From positions 124,001 through 188,000 of the forward strand of contig NZ_BCSX01000051.1 of assembly GCF_001570425.1 (NCBI RefSeq): 64,000 nucleotides of DNA, given 5' to 3'. Made by a program: the position numbers and the translations under genes. Under the pieces are notes generated by a model. The model was not told where the DNA came from. It was given only the letters and a program-made list of their open reading frames with translations, and made no database searches. This document shows, in pieces, positions 28,669-36,982 of the stretch; positions within the stretch are counted from its first letter, which is position 1; the number at the start of each line of letters is the position of its first letter. The DNA is from Mycolicibacterium brisbanense. Lineage in GTDB: Bacteria; Actinomycetota; Actinomycetes; Mycobacteriales; Mycobacteriaceae.

Positions 28669-29262
28669 TTACCGCGGTGCGGGTACCTCGAACAGATTGA
28701 GCGTGAGGCTGACCGTGTGATAGATGCCGATCAACATCGCGATATCAGTCAATCCCTTTGCCCCGAAACATGTTTCGGCCTGCCGGTAGAGCGCTTCGTC
28801 GACCCGGTGAGCGGTTGAGAGCTGGCGGGTGAGTTCCGCGGCGATCGTCTCGTCCTTGCTCACGTCATCCGGCACGGCGCCGCTGACCAGCGCCCGGATG
28901 GCGTCCTCGGAGAGGCCGACTTTGCGCGCGGCGGCCGCGTGCGCGTACATCTCGTACTCGGACTGCCAGGCCGCGCCGACGGCGAGAATCACCACTTCGC
29001 GCACCCGCGGGCTCAGCGACGTGTGCTCCCGCTCGCCCAGCAGCAGCGAAGCGGCCGCGGATGTCATCTCCGGATTGTGCAACGCCGGGTTGAACGGGCC
29101 GATGAATCGTCCGTCGGCGGTGGTGCTGTGGCATCCGGTCTCGTCGGCCCACGGCACCACGGTGCTCGTCATCTTGTCGAAGAGTTCCCGTTGCGTTGCA
29201 CTGAGGTCGGCAGGATCTGCCAGTGGCAGCCGGCCGCCGAGGCCGGTCTGGTGTTCGGTCAT
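28669..29262 (-). CDS. Carboxymuconolactone decarboxylase-family protein
   Basis: 197 residues. The CMD/AhpD fold is suggested by FNPALHNPEM, LSPRVREVVILAVGAAW and SEYEMYAHAAAARKVGLSED. The AhpD CxxC active-site pair is absent, and the position reads SEYEMYAH, as in the YurZ/PcaC-like branch, so thiol peroxidase activity is unlikely. ATG start at 29262. It is 37 nt downstream of the ECF sigma gene and probably in its operon; CMD proteins recur next to certain ECF sigma genes (family knowledge). A role in ring-cleavage product metabolism is the alternative. Confidence 0.85.
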   Translation of the reverse strand: MTEHQTGLGGRLPLADPADLSATQRELFDKMTSTVVPWADETGCHSTTADGRFIGPFNPALHNPEMTSAAASLLLGEREHTSLSPRVREVVILAVGAAWQSEYEMYAHAAAARKVGLSEDAIRALVSGAVPDDVSKDETIAAELTRQLSTAHRVDEALYRQAETCFGAKGLTDIAMLIGIYHTVSLTLNLFEVPAPR

Positions 29263-29299
29263 CTGAATATTCTCCAGTTCTGTTGTGTGCGTTGTGCTT

Positions 29300-29866
29300 C
29301 TATGGGACTGCGGTCAGCTGCCTGCGGAGGTGTTGTCGTCCACGCGCGATTCGTGACATCACCGTTCCGCGCGGGGTACCCATGATGTCGGCGATGTCCC
29401 GGTGTGGCATGCCCTCGACGTCGGCGTAGTACACCACTGCCCGGAACTGCCGGGGCAACGCCTGCAGCGCCGCGTTGATTTCGGTGTGCGGCAACGCTGC
29501 CAGCGCCTCGTCCTCGGCCGAGACCGGTCCGGCTCCGCTGCGCTGTGCATGGTTCACCAGCTCTTCGTCGGAGAGCCCTTCCATCGAATACGAAATCGGT
29601 TGCCGTTGGCTGCGGCGGTAGCCGCTGATATGGGTATTGGTCATGATCCGGCTGAGCCACGCCTTGAGGTTGGTGCCCGGCGTGAACGTGTGAAAACCGC
29701 TGTACGCCTTGATCATCGTCTCCTGTACCAGATCCTCGGCATCCGCATGATTGCGGCACAAGCTCATGGCCCGGCGGTACAGCGTATGGCGCAGTGGTTC
29801 GACGTCTCGCTGAAATCGCGCAGCCAGTTCAACCGGCCCGGCATCCGCAACCGCGGCAATATCCAT
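29300..29866 (-). CDS. SigH/SigR-like ECF sigma factor
   Basis: 188 residues from the ATG at 29866 ([10 protein letters not shown]). Region 2 has [18 protein letters not shown] and [17 protein letters not shown], the hallmark of the SigH/SigR group. Region 4 has [28 protein letters not shown]. SigH-group factors are usually held by a redox-sensing ZAS anti-sigma encoded next door; here none is visible, only a CMD-family gene. Fast-growing mycobacteria carry several SigH paralogues, so this is probably a paralogue rather than SigH itself. Confidence 0.88.
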   Translation of the reverse strand: MDIAAVADAGPVELAARFQRDVEPLRHTLYRRAMSLCRNHADAEDLVQETMIKAYSGFHTFTPGTNLKAWLSRIMTNTHISGYRRSQRQPISYSMEGLSDEELVNHAQRSGAGPVSAEDEALAALPHTEINAALQALPRQFRAVVYYADVEGMPHRDIADIMGTPRGTVMSRIARGRQHLRRQLTAVP

Positions 29867-29933
29867 GATGTGACTACTTTCTTCTGGGAGATTGTTCGAT
29901 AGGTCGTCTTCCGCGTGTCGGCGTGCACATCGG

Positions 29934-31514
29934 TCATCGTGCCGAGCTGTCGTAACCCACCGGCGCGCCACGTGTCCCGGCGAACGCGGGCACGGCACGG
30001 CAGATGGCCGCCGTGTCAACGCTCGCCTGCATGACCGTCCGGTCGGGCCGGACGATGGCGGCCGTGGCCCGTCCTTCGCGCAGCCACCGGGCGAGTTCGC
30101 TGCCGGCGGAGGCCGCCACCACGACTGTTCCGCGGCTGTCGAGTTCTCCTCGTTGCGCATCCGTGAGCGGCACAGAGGTGACGAGCGCGAACCGATTACC
30201 CACCATCTCGTCGAACGACACGCCATCGCTGAGTACCGGATTGGGACACAGGGTGCCGGCCAGCCCGCCGCGCCTGCGCGATTTGATCACGAGGTCCGAA
30301 CTGCGCAGGCCGGGAGTGACCCCCTCGACCGCGCTGGCCCTGGTGCCCGGCAGGCGCAGGCCCTGCATGCGCGGGAACACCACCTGGCGGATCAGATCCC
30401 CGGCGCGGCCGCCACCGGTCATCGCGGTACCCACCGACACGGCCATCAGGATCATGGCGGCCACGTGTAGCTTGCGTTCCTGCTCGTAGGTGTCGAGCAC
30501 GCTTTCCGGCAGGCTCTTGTCAAGCACCCCAACGAGTTTCCAGGTGAGGTTCAGGGCATCCCGCAAGCCGGCTGCCATGCCTTGGCCGACGAACGGCGGC
30601 GTCAGGTGGGCGGCGTCACCGAGGATGAACACGTTGCGATCACGCCAGCGGCTGGCCACTTGCGCGCGGAACGTGTAGGCGGTCGACCGCACCAGCTCCA
30701 ACGCGTGGATCGGGATGTCGCGCAGCCAGGGCCTGATCAACGTCTCGACGTCGGCGAGGCTCTGGTAGTCGGCCACGGTCTCGCCGTCGAGCAGCTGAAA
30801 TTCCCAGCGGTAGCGGGTTTCTGAGATCCGCATGTACGTCCCGGCGCGCTGCGGGTTGCACAGCTGGTGGCAGCCCTCCCACTGGTCGAGTGCTGCCTCG
30901 GTGTTGACGTCGATGACCAGCCAGTTCTGGGTGAACGGTAACCCGTACAGATGCGCGCCGATCGCGGCGCGGGTCGCGCTGTTCGCGCCGTCGCAGCCGA
31001 GCACGTAGTTGGCCTGCACGCTCTGCTCACCACCGCGCACGCGGTCGAGGAAGCTCACCCGTACGCGGCCCGGTTGGTTCTGGGTGACCGACGTGACCTC
31101 CACGTTGCCGTGGACGGTCACGGTGGGGTAGTGCTTGACGTTCGCGCGCAGCATCACTTCCAGCTCGGGCTGGTCGAACATGTTCATCTGCGGGAACCCG
31201 TGGGCCACACTGGGTTCCGTGCCGCGCGAGATTTCGCTGAGGACCCGCATCTGGGAATCGACGAGTCGAAGGCCGTGCGCGGGCCTGCTGTGGGCGGCGA
31301 ACTCCTCGCCGACTCCCAGCCGGGCCAGGATGCGGAAAACCTCGTCGTCGGCGTGGACCGCCCGCGGCAGCGGGTAGACGGTCTCATGGCGGTCCAGCAC
31401 GAGGGTTTCGACGCCGTACTGGCCGAGCAGGGTCGCGGCGGCGATGCCGGCGGGGCCGGCACCGATGATCACGACCGGGACGAATTCCGGCAGGGCCGTG
31501 TTGTGCGCGGTCAT
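29934..31514 (-). CDS. MhpA-like FAD-dependent aromatic hydroxylase
   Basis: 526-residue group A flavin monooxygenase. FAD motif [21 protein letters not shown] at residues 14-34, the [13 protein letters not shown] segment, [11 protein letters not shown], and [25 protein letters not shown]. This order is that of 3-(3-hydroxyphenyl)propionate/resorcinol-type hydroxylases, which add a second ring OH before meta-cleavage. ATG start overlaps the FAH gene stop (ATGA). With the extradiol dioxygenase it would make and open a catechol ring. Actual substrate unknown. Confidence 0.88.
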   Translation of the reverse strand: MTAHNTALPEFVPVVIIGAGPAGIAAATLLGQYGVETLVLDRHETVYPLPRAVHADDEVFRILARLGVGEEFAAHSRPAHGLRLVDSQMRVLSEISRGTEPSVAHGFPQMNMFDQPELEVMLRANVKHYPTVTVHGNVEVTSVTQNQPGRVRVSFLDRVRGGEQSVQANYVLGCDGANSATRAAIGAHLYGLPFTQNWLVIDVNTEAALDQWEGCHQLCNPQRAGTYMRISETRYRWEFQLLDGETVADYQSLADVETLIRPWLRDIPIHALELVRSTAYTFRAQVASRWRDRNVFILGDAAHLTPPFVGQGMAAGLRDALNLTWKLVGVLDKSLPESVLDTYEQERKLHVAAMILMAVSVGTAMTGGGRAGDLIRQVVFPRMQGLRLPGTRASAVEGVTPGLRSSDLVIKSRRRGGLAGTLCPNPVLSDGVSFDEMVGNRFALVTSVPLTDAQRGELDSRGTVVVAASAGSELARWLREGRATAAIVRPDRTVMQASVDTAAICRAVPAFAGTRGAPVGYDSSAR

Positions 31515-32431
31515 TTGTACACCACCACATTGCGCTGGACCCCGAGATCGATGGCGCCGTCGTCGGTGGCGACGGTGGCTTCGATCACGTCGCCGTCATG
31601 CAGATAGTTCGGATTGTGCGCGGCCTGCCCGGCCAGGAACGCGGCGAGGTCGATGTCGCCCTTCGGGGCGATACCGTGCGTGGTGAGCGCGGTGCCCACC
31701 GGGGTGCCGGTGAGCACGATGTCACCCGGCTCGAGCTCCTGGAACTTCGAAAGCGCTTGCAGCGCTTGCACGGGAGGGAACATGATGTCGCCCGCGACGA
31801 GCATGTCCTGCCGCGTTGCTCCGTTGACCGACAGCTGCAACCGTAGCTCGCCGAACCGCGCGAGTTCGTCGGCGTCGAGCAGTACCAGCGCGGGCCCGAC
31901 CGGCGTGAACGTGGGGTACGACTTCGATTCGAAGAACTGCATTTTGGACAGCTGGACGTCGCGCGCCGAGATGTCGTTGGTGAGCACGAGGCCGACCACG
32001 AAGTCGGCCAGGTTGGCCTCGGTGACCTCGGTGCCGACGGGCAGTGCGCGGCCGATCACCAGGCCGATCTCCACCTCGTAGTCGAGCAGCATGACGTGCG
32101 CGGGTTTGATGACGTCCCCGAACGGTCCGGTGACCGAGCCGGATGCCTTGCGGAAGAACGTCAGTGACGTCTTGGCGGGGTCGCGGCCGACGTCCCTGAC
32201 GTGCGAGGCGAAGTTGGTGGCCTGAGCGACCACCCGGCACGGGGTGGTGATGGGCGACAGCAGCTGCAGGCTGTCCACCGGGACGGTACCGGCGCTCGCG
32301 GCCGCAGCGGCGATGGCCGCGCGGTCCGCCAGCAGTTCGCGGGTGGTCGCGGCGTCGGTGTCGACGCGGGCCGCACCCGAGACGGTGTGCACCCACCAGG
32401 CGTCGGCGGTGCGCAGGATTGAGATGGTCAT
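31511..32431 (-). CDS. Fumarylacetoacetate hydrolase-family enzyme
   Basis: 306 residues. The FAH fold is shown by the LLDYEVEIGLVIGRALPV metal-binding segment (Glu residues), VGLVLTNDISARDVQ, and the C-terminal DIVLTGTPVG motif. Members hydrolyse acylpyruvates, isomerise or decarboxylate ring-cleavage products, or hydrate 2-oxopent-4-enoates. In this operon it most likely acts after ring opening. Start ATG at 32431 with AAGGAGCC upstream; coupled to the hydroxylase gene downstream. Confidence 0.9.
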   Translation of the reverse strand: MTISILRTADAWWVHTVSGAARVDTDAATTRELLADRAAIAAAAASAGTVPVDSLQLLSPITTPCRVVAQATNFASHVRDVGRDPAKTSLTFFRKASGSVTGPFGDVIKPAHVMLLDYEVEIGLVIGRALPVGTEVTEANLADFVVGLVLTNDISARDVQLSKMQFFESKSYPTFTPVGPALVLLDADELARFGELRLQLSVNGATRQDMLVAGDIMFPPVQALQALSKFQELEPGDIVLTGTPVGTALTTHGIAPKGDIDLAAFLAGQAAHNPNYLHDGDVIEATVATDDGAIDLGVQRNVVVYK

Positions 32432-32463
32432 GATGGCTCCTTGTGTGAGTTGTGTTGTGCGGA

Positions 32464-33609
32464 TCAGGAATTCGCCACGGCGAACAGCCCGCGCAGGGCG
32501 GACAGGTCGAATTCGTTGTCGTGGCGCAGTGCGTCGACCATGGCGGCCAGTTCACTCGCGGTCTCGCGCGCGGACCCGACGCCCAGGAAGTCGCGGCTCG
32601 GCGGAGGTCCCCACTGGTACAGGCCGGAGGCAGCCAACGGGGCCCAACCGGGCTCCAGCGTGTTGTCGAACATGTCGCCGTCGGCGAAGTGCTCGACCAG
32701 GAAGCCGTCCGGATCGCGCCAGTAGTCGAAGATCTGGCTGCCCTGGATATGCCTGCCGATGCCCCACGAGCGGAAATACCCTCGCTCGCGCAGGTATTCG
32801 CCGCCGGCTGCCAATGCGTCGAGATCGGCTACCTGGTACGCCGAGTGCACGTAGCGGTTCACCGGGCCCAGCGCCATCGCCAGGGTGTGATGATCGGCGG
32901 GCAGCGATCCGCGGTCGCAGCGGATGAAGCTCATGATCGGGCCGCGGTCGCGCTGGCCCGGGTAGAAGCAGAAGTCGCTGACGATCATGCCCAGCTTCTC
33001 CAGGTACCAGTTGAGCGCCTCGATGTACTTCGGGGTCTGCACCACGATGTGGCCGAGCCGCTGCACGGTGGCGGGCACCCGCGGTGGACGCTGGGTGGCG
33101 TTGGCCCGGGCCACCTCGTGGCCGAAGTTGAACACGTGCGGGGCCTGTGCCGGCAACGTGTCGAGCTGATGGGTGCCCGACACCACCCGCACCGGAAGAC
33201 CGCTCGGGTCAACGAGATCCACGGTCAGCCCACCCAGCGAATCCGGTAGCGGGCGGACGGTGGTACCGGTCGCGTCGGCCAGCCGCACCAGATCGGACTG
33301 CTCCGCGGCGACGAATGCCGGGCCGAGGAATTTCTCGCGGTGGCCGCGGCGGATCAGCACGCACGGCGCATCGGCATCGCTGCCGCGCAGATGCAGTTCG
33401 TCGCTGGTGCGCAGCGCCGTCGCGAACCCGAACGACTGCGCGAAGGCCTCGGCCTTGACCAGGTCGGGTTTCTCGAACTCCAGCCAGGCGACGTCGGTCA
33501 CCTTGATGATCGGGTTGGCGCTGCGGCCCGGGTGTTCTCCGGGGCGGGCACCCTGCTCGCTGTGCAGGTCGTTGTGGGCGTTGTGGGCTCCGATGAGTTG
33601 GTCAGTCAT
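32464..33609 (-). CDS. VOC-family extradiol ring-cleavage dioxygenase
   Basis: 381 residues from the ATG at 33609 (MTDQLIGAHN). Two vicinal-oxygen-chelate modules are visible: one near 40-160, one from about 175. The second supplies the Fe/Mn triad: His in RLGHIVVQTP, His in RYVHSAYQVAD, and Glu in GFLVEHFADG. The first module lacks these residues, as in 2,3-dihydroxybiphenyl/homoprotocatechuate dioxygenases. It should open a catechol made by the downstream hydroxylase. 13 nt after the decarboxylase, within the operon. Confidence 0.88.
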   Translation of the reverse strand: MTDQLIGAHNAHNDLHSEQGARPGEHPGRSANPIIKVTDVAWLEFEKPDLVKAEAFAQSFGFATALRTSDELHLRGSDADAPCVLIRRGHREKFLGPAFVAAEQSDLVRLADATGTTVRPLPDSLGGLTVDLVDPSGLPVRVVSGTHQLDTLPAQAPHVFNFGHEVARANATQRPPRVPATVQRLGHIVVQTPKYIEALNWYLEKLGMIVSDFCFYPGQRDRGPIMSFIRCDRGSLPADHHTLAMALGPVNRYVHSAYQVADLDALAAGGEYLRERGYFRSWGIGRHIQGSQIFDYWRDPDGFLVEHFADGDMFDNTLEPGWAPLAASGLYQWGPPPSRDFLGVGSARETASELAAMVDALRHDNEFDLSALRGLFAVANS

Positions 33610-33622
33610 GAGTGTGTCTCTC

Positions 33623-35344
33623 TCAGATGTGTTGGGCGGGACGGGAATTGACGTGGGCGACCTTGGACCCCCAGGAGATGACCTCGGGGCCGGCGTCCTC
33701 GTTGGGGATCTGGCATTCGATGAGCACCGGACCACCACGGTGGGCCCGGGCCGTGGCGATCGCGTCGGCCAGTTCTGCCGGGGTGGTGGCGGTCAGCCCC
33801 AGCCCGCGGCCGTCGTCGGCGTTGAACACGTCGATCAGCCCGGCGTAATCCCAGTTCTTGTAGTAGTTGTAGGGGCCGTCATGGATCGCCGACTCGATCA
33901 CGTAGCCACGGTTGTTGACCAGGTAGATCAGGATCTCCTGACCGTGGCGGATCATGTTGGACACCTCCTGGGCGGTCAGCTGGAAAGACCCGTCGCCGAT
34001 CGCGGCGACAAGGCGCCGGCCGGGTTCCAGACCGAGCGAGTAGCCGAAGGCGGCGGGCACTGACCAGCCGATGGAGCCCCACTGCATCTCGATCTCGAAT
34101 CGCGCACCGCCGGGCAGCCGGGTGTACACGCCGTCCCACCACGAGATGCCGGTCTCCACCAGCAGCGTGGAATGCGCATCGAGGTCGGCCTCGATCTGAC
34201 GCCAGAGTTCACGTCGGCTCAACGGGGTGTCGGCGTCGACCTCCGGTGCCGGTGCCGGTGCCGCGGCGGGCGCGGCCCCCCGCAAGCGATGGAACTGCCG
34301 CAGGGTGGCGTCGTTGCCGGTGACCTTCTTGGCCAGATCCGACAGGAAGTCGGCCAGCGCGACACCGGTGTATTCAGCGCCGTCGAACCGCACGACCTGC
34401 GGCTCGGCGCTGATCATCCGCTGCTGGGCAGGCTGCGCGCTCCACCCCACGGTGGTGTAGTCGGAGAACACCGGCCCTGCCGCGACGATCAGGTCCGCCC
34501 AGTCGACGATGGCCTGACAACCCGGCGTGCTGACCTCGCCCCAGTAGATGCCGGCGTACTGCGGATGGTCCTCGGGGAAGAAACCCTTGGCGTTCGGCAT
34601 CACCGCCACGGCGCAGCCCAGTGCCTCGGCCAACTCCCGGAAGGCGTCGACCGCGCCGTAGGAGCGCAGGTGCGCCCCGGCCAGCAGGACCGGTTTCTTC
34701 GCCTTCTCCAGCAGTTGGCGGGCCTGGTCGACGGCGCCGGTCAGGGCCTGCGGGTTGGTGGGCTGCCAGGACAGCATCGTCGAGGCCAGGGTCATGTCGA
34801 CGGGTGCGGGCTCGGGGCATGGCGCCGCCGACAGGTTGCACGCGATCTCGATGTACACCGGCTTGCGCTCGCGCAGTGCGGTGCTGATCGCCTGGTCGAT
34901 CAGTGTCGGCGCGTTGTCGGCGTGCAGGATGCGCACCGCGTCGCAGGTCACCTGCCGGCACACCTCGTATTGATCGGAGAAGTCGTGGGTGCCCATCGTG
35001 TGGTGCATGATGTGGTTCGCCACAGGGTCATTGGTGTTGGGCCCGGAGGACACGAAGATCACCGGCAGCCGTTCGGCGTACGCGCCCGCGACACCGTTGA
35101 GCGCGGAGTACGCGCCCACGTTGTAGGTGGTGAACACGGCGCCGGCCCCGTTGACCCGGGCGTAGCCCTCGGCGGCGTAGGCGGCGTTGAGCTCGTTGCA
35201 GCAGCCGATCTGCTCAAGGTTCTCGTTGGTCAGCAGCTCGTCGAGCAGCACCAGGTTGTAGTCCCCGGGGACCATGAAGTAGTGCTTGAGTCCGATCTGC
35301 TCGAGCCGGGCCGCCAGGTACTTGCCCACGGTGAAGTCAGCCAT
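33623..35344 (-). CDS. ThDP-dependent 2-oxoacid decarboxylase (indolepyruvate/phenylpyruvate type)
   Basis: 573 residues from the ATG at 35344. The N-terminal ThDP domain has MVPGDYNLVLLDELL with the activating Glu in CNELNAAYAAEGYAR and the HHTMGT segment typical of PDC/IPDC enzymes. The C-terminal domain has the ThDP motif IGDGSFQLTAQEVSNMIRHG and the closing NNRGYVIE. Members decarboxylate pyruvate, indolepyruvate, phenylpyruvate or branched 2-oxo acids to aldehydes. Next to an aldehyde dehydrogenase and ring-cleavage genes, an aromatic 2-oxo acid is the best guess. The frame continues upstream over the dehydrogenase gene but is not coding there. Confidence 0.93.
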   Translation of the reverse strand: MADFTVGKYLAARLEQIGLKHYFMVPGDYNLVLLDELLTNENLEQIGCCNELNAAYAAEGYARVNGAGAVFTTYNVGAYSALNGVAGAYAERLPVIFVSSGPNTNDPVANHIMHHTMGTHDFSDQYEVCRQVTCDAVRILHADNAPTLIDQAISTALRERKPVYIEIACNLSAAPCPEPAPVDMTLASTMLSWQPTNPQALTGAVDQARQLLEKAKKPVLLAGAHLRSYGAVDAFRELAEALGCAVAVMPNAKGFFPEDHPQYAGIYWGEVSTPGCQAIVDWADLIVAAGPVFSDYTTVGWSAQPAQQRMISAEPQVVRFDGAEYTGVALADFLSDLAKKVTGNDATLRQFHRLRGAAPAAAPAPAPEVDADTPLSRRELWRQIEADLDAHSTLLVETGISWWDGVYTRLPGGARFEIEMQWGSIGWSVPAAFGYSLGLEPGRRLVAAIGDGSFQLTAQEVSNMIRHGQEILIYLVNNRGYVIESAIHDGPYNYYKNWDYAGLIDVFNADDGRGLGLTATTPAELADAIATARAHRGGPVLIECQIPNEDAGPEVISWGSKVAHVNSRPAQHI

Positions 35345-35376
35345 GATTGTCTTTCCTTGTCTCAGTGGGGGATTGG

Positions 35377-36762
35377 TCAGGCCGGGGCGTCGATCGGCAC
35401 GACGTTGATGAGCTTCTTGTTCACGAACTCCTCGATGCCCAGGTGGGCGAGTTCGTGGCCGTAGCCCGAAATCTTGACGCCGCCGAAGGGCAGGTCGGCC
35501 TTCAGGCGGGCGGGATGGTTGATGTTGACCATGCCGGTGTCGATGCGCTTGGCGATCTCGATGCCGCGGGTGACATCCTTGGTGAACACCGACCCGCCCA
35601 GCCCGAAGCGGGAGTCGTTGGCCAGCCGCACAGCCTCGTCCTCGTCGGCGACCCGGAAGAACAGCGCCACCGGCCCGAAGAACTCCTCGTAGTACGCCGG
35701 GTTTCCGGGCGCGATGTCGGTCAGGATCGTCGGCTGTACGAACGCACCCGTGGTGGGCACCGGCTCGCCGCACACGATCGCCTTGGCGCCTGCTTCCACG
35801 GCGGCAGTGATCTGTGCGTTGAGGTCGTCGGCGGCCTTCTGGCTGGACATCGGCGCCAGCGTGGTGGCCGCGTCGAACGGATCTCCGGCCGTCAACCCGG
35901 ACATCGCATCCTGGAACTTCGTCAGGAACTCGTCGGCGATCTCGTCGACGACGACGATGCGCTTGGAGGCCACGCAGCACTGCCCACCGTTGAAGACCCG
36001 GCCGTGCAACGCCCACTGGACCGTCTTGTCCAGGTCACAGTCGGCCAGCGCGATGAACGCATCCGAACCGCCGAGTTCCATGGTGGACTTCTTGAGATTC
36101 CGGCCCGCGCGCGCCGCGACGACCGCGCCTGCGCCTTCGCTGCCGGTGAGCGCGACCCCGCGCACCCGCGGATCGTCGATCAGCAGGTTGATCTGATCCT
36201 TGGTGGCGTAGAGGTTGGTGTAGGCACCCGCCGGTGCACCGGCCTCGGCGAGCAGAGCCTCGAAGGCGGCGGCCGCCTGGGGCACGTTGGACGCGTGCTT
36301 GACCATGACGACGTTGCCTGCCATGAGGTTCGGCCCGGCCACCCGCGCCAGCTGGTAGTACGGGAAGTTCCACGGCTGCACGCCGAGGATGACGCCCAGC
36401 GGCGCGCTGACCAGCATGGCGTTGTCATCGCCCGCGGTTTCCAGCGGCTCGGGGGCCAGGAACGTCTCGGCGTTCACCGCGTAGTAGTCGAGGATCTGCG
36501 CGCTGAGTTCGACCTCACCGAGGGCCTCGGCGTAGAGCTTGCCCATCTCCAGGGTCAGCAGCCGGGCGAACTCGTCGGCCCGCTCGCGCAGGATCGCCGC
36601 GGCACGCGCGATGACAGCGGCGCGGTGCGCAAAAGTCGTCTGGCTCCACGACGCGAATGTCGTGTGCGCCCTCGTGAGAAGTTGCCGGGCCTCGGTGTCG
36701 GTCAGCTCCTCGAAGCTGGCCAGCACCTGGTTGTCGAACGGGTTGACGGTCTGATACGGCAT
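35377..36762 (-). CDS. NAD(P)-dependent aldehyde dehydrogenase (SSADH-like)
   Basis: 461 residues from the ATG at 36762 (MPYQTVNPFDNQV). Cofactor-binding QPWNFPYYQL, catalytic Glu in MELGGSDAFIAL, and catalytic Cys in NGGQCCVASKR are visible, and the C-terminal PFGGVKISGYGHELAHLG is normal. Closest in style to short succinate-semialdehyde dehydrogenases (GabD2/Sad group). It would oxidise the aldehyde from the adjacent decarboxylase to an acid. First gene of the catabolic run, 32 nt before the decarboxylase. Confidence 0.93.
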   Translation of the reverse strand: MPYQTVNPFDNQVLASFEELTDTEARQLLTRAHTTFASWSQTTFAHRAAVIARAAAILRERADEFARLLTLEMGKLYAEALGEVELSAQILDYYAVNAETFLAPEPLETAGDDNAMLVSAPLGVILGVQPWNFPYYQLARVAGPNLMAGNVVMVKHASNVPQAAAAFEALLAEAGAPAGAYTNLYATKDQINLLIDDPRVRGVALTGSEGAGAVVAARAGRNLKKSTMELGGSDAFIALADCDLDKTVQWALHGRVFNGGQCCVASKRIVVVDEIADEFLTKFQDAMSGLTAGDPFDAATTLAPMSSQKAADDLNAQITAAVEAGAKAIVCGEPVPTTGAFVQPTILTDIAPGNPAYYEEFFGPVALFFRVADEDEAVRLANDSRFGLGGSVFTKDVTRGIEIAKRIDTGMVNINHPARLKADLPFGGVKISGYGHELAHLGIEEFVNKKLINVVPIDAPA

Positions 36763-36914
36763 CGGTTTTCTGTCCTTCGGTTCTTGGCGGCCCGCTGCCG
36801 CCGCATTGCTGATCTGGCCTTCACGGCTCGCCACAGATGCTTCCGACGGGGGCGGGAAAGAGCCGAAATCGCGGCGGGGCGGCGTCGGTCGCCGGGGGTG
36901 GAAAGCGGGCCGGG

Positions 36915-36936
36915 GCGCCCGAAAAATTTCGGGCGC
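36915..36936. terminator. Stem-loop between regulator and catabolic genes
   Basis: Perfect 10-bp inverted repeat (GCGCCCGAAA, 36915-36924; complement 36927-36936) with a 2-nt centre and no clear T-run on the minus strand. It lies 47 bp beyond the regulator stop. The remaining 150 bp before the dehydrogenase start should hold its promoter; none is obvious. Confidence 0.5.
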
Positions 36937-36982
36937 GACCAGCGGGATCGTGGATCAGGACGGCCGGGAATTCACCGAAATC

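Noticed and set aside
34200-36016. Minus-strand frame extending the decarboxylase to 797 codons
   Set aside because: The upstream part is out of frame over the dehydrogenase gene; the ThDP enzyme begins at its normal MADFTVGKYLA.
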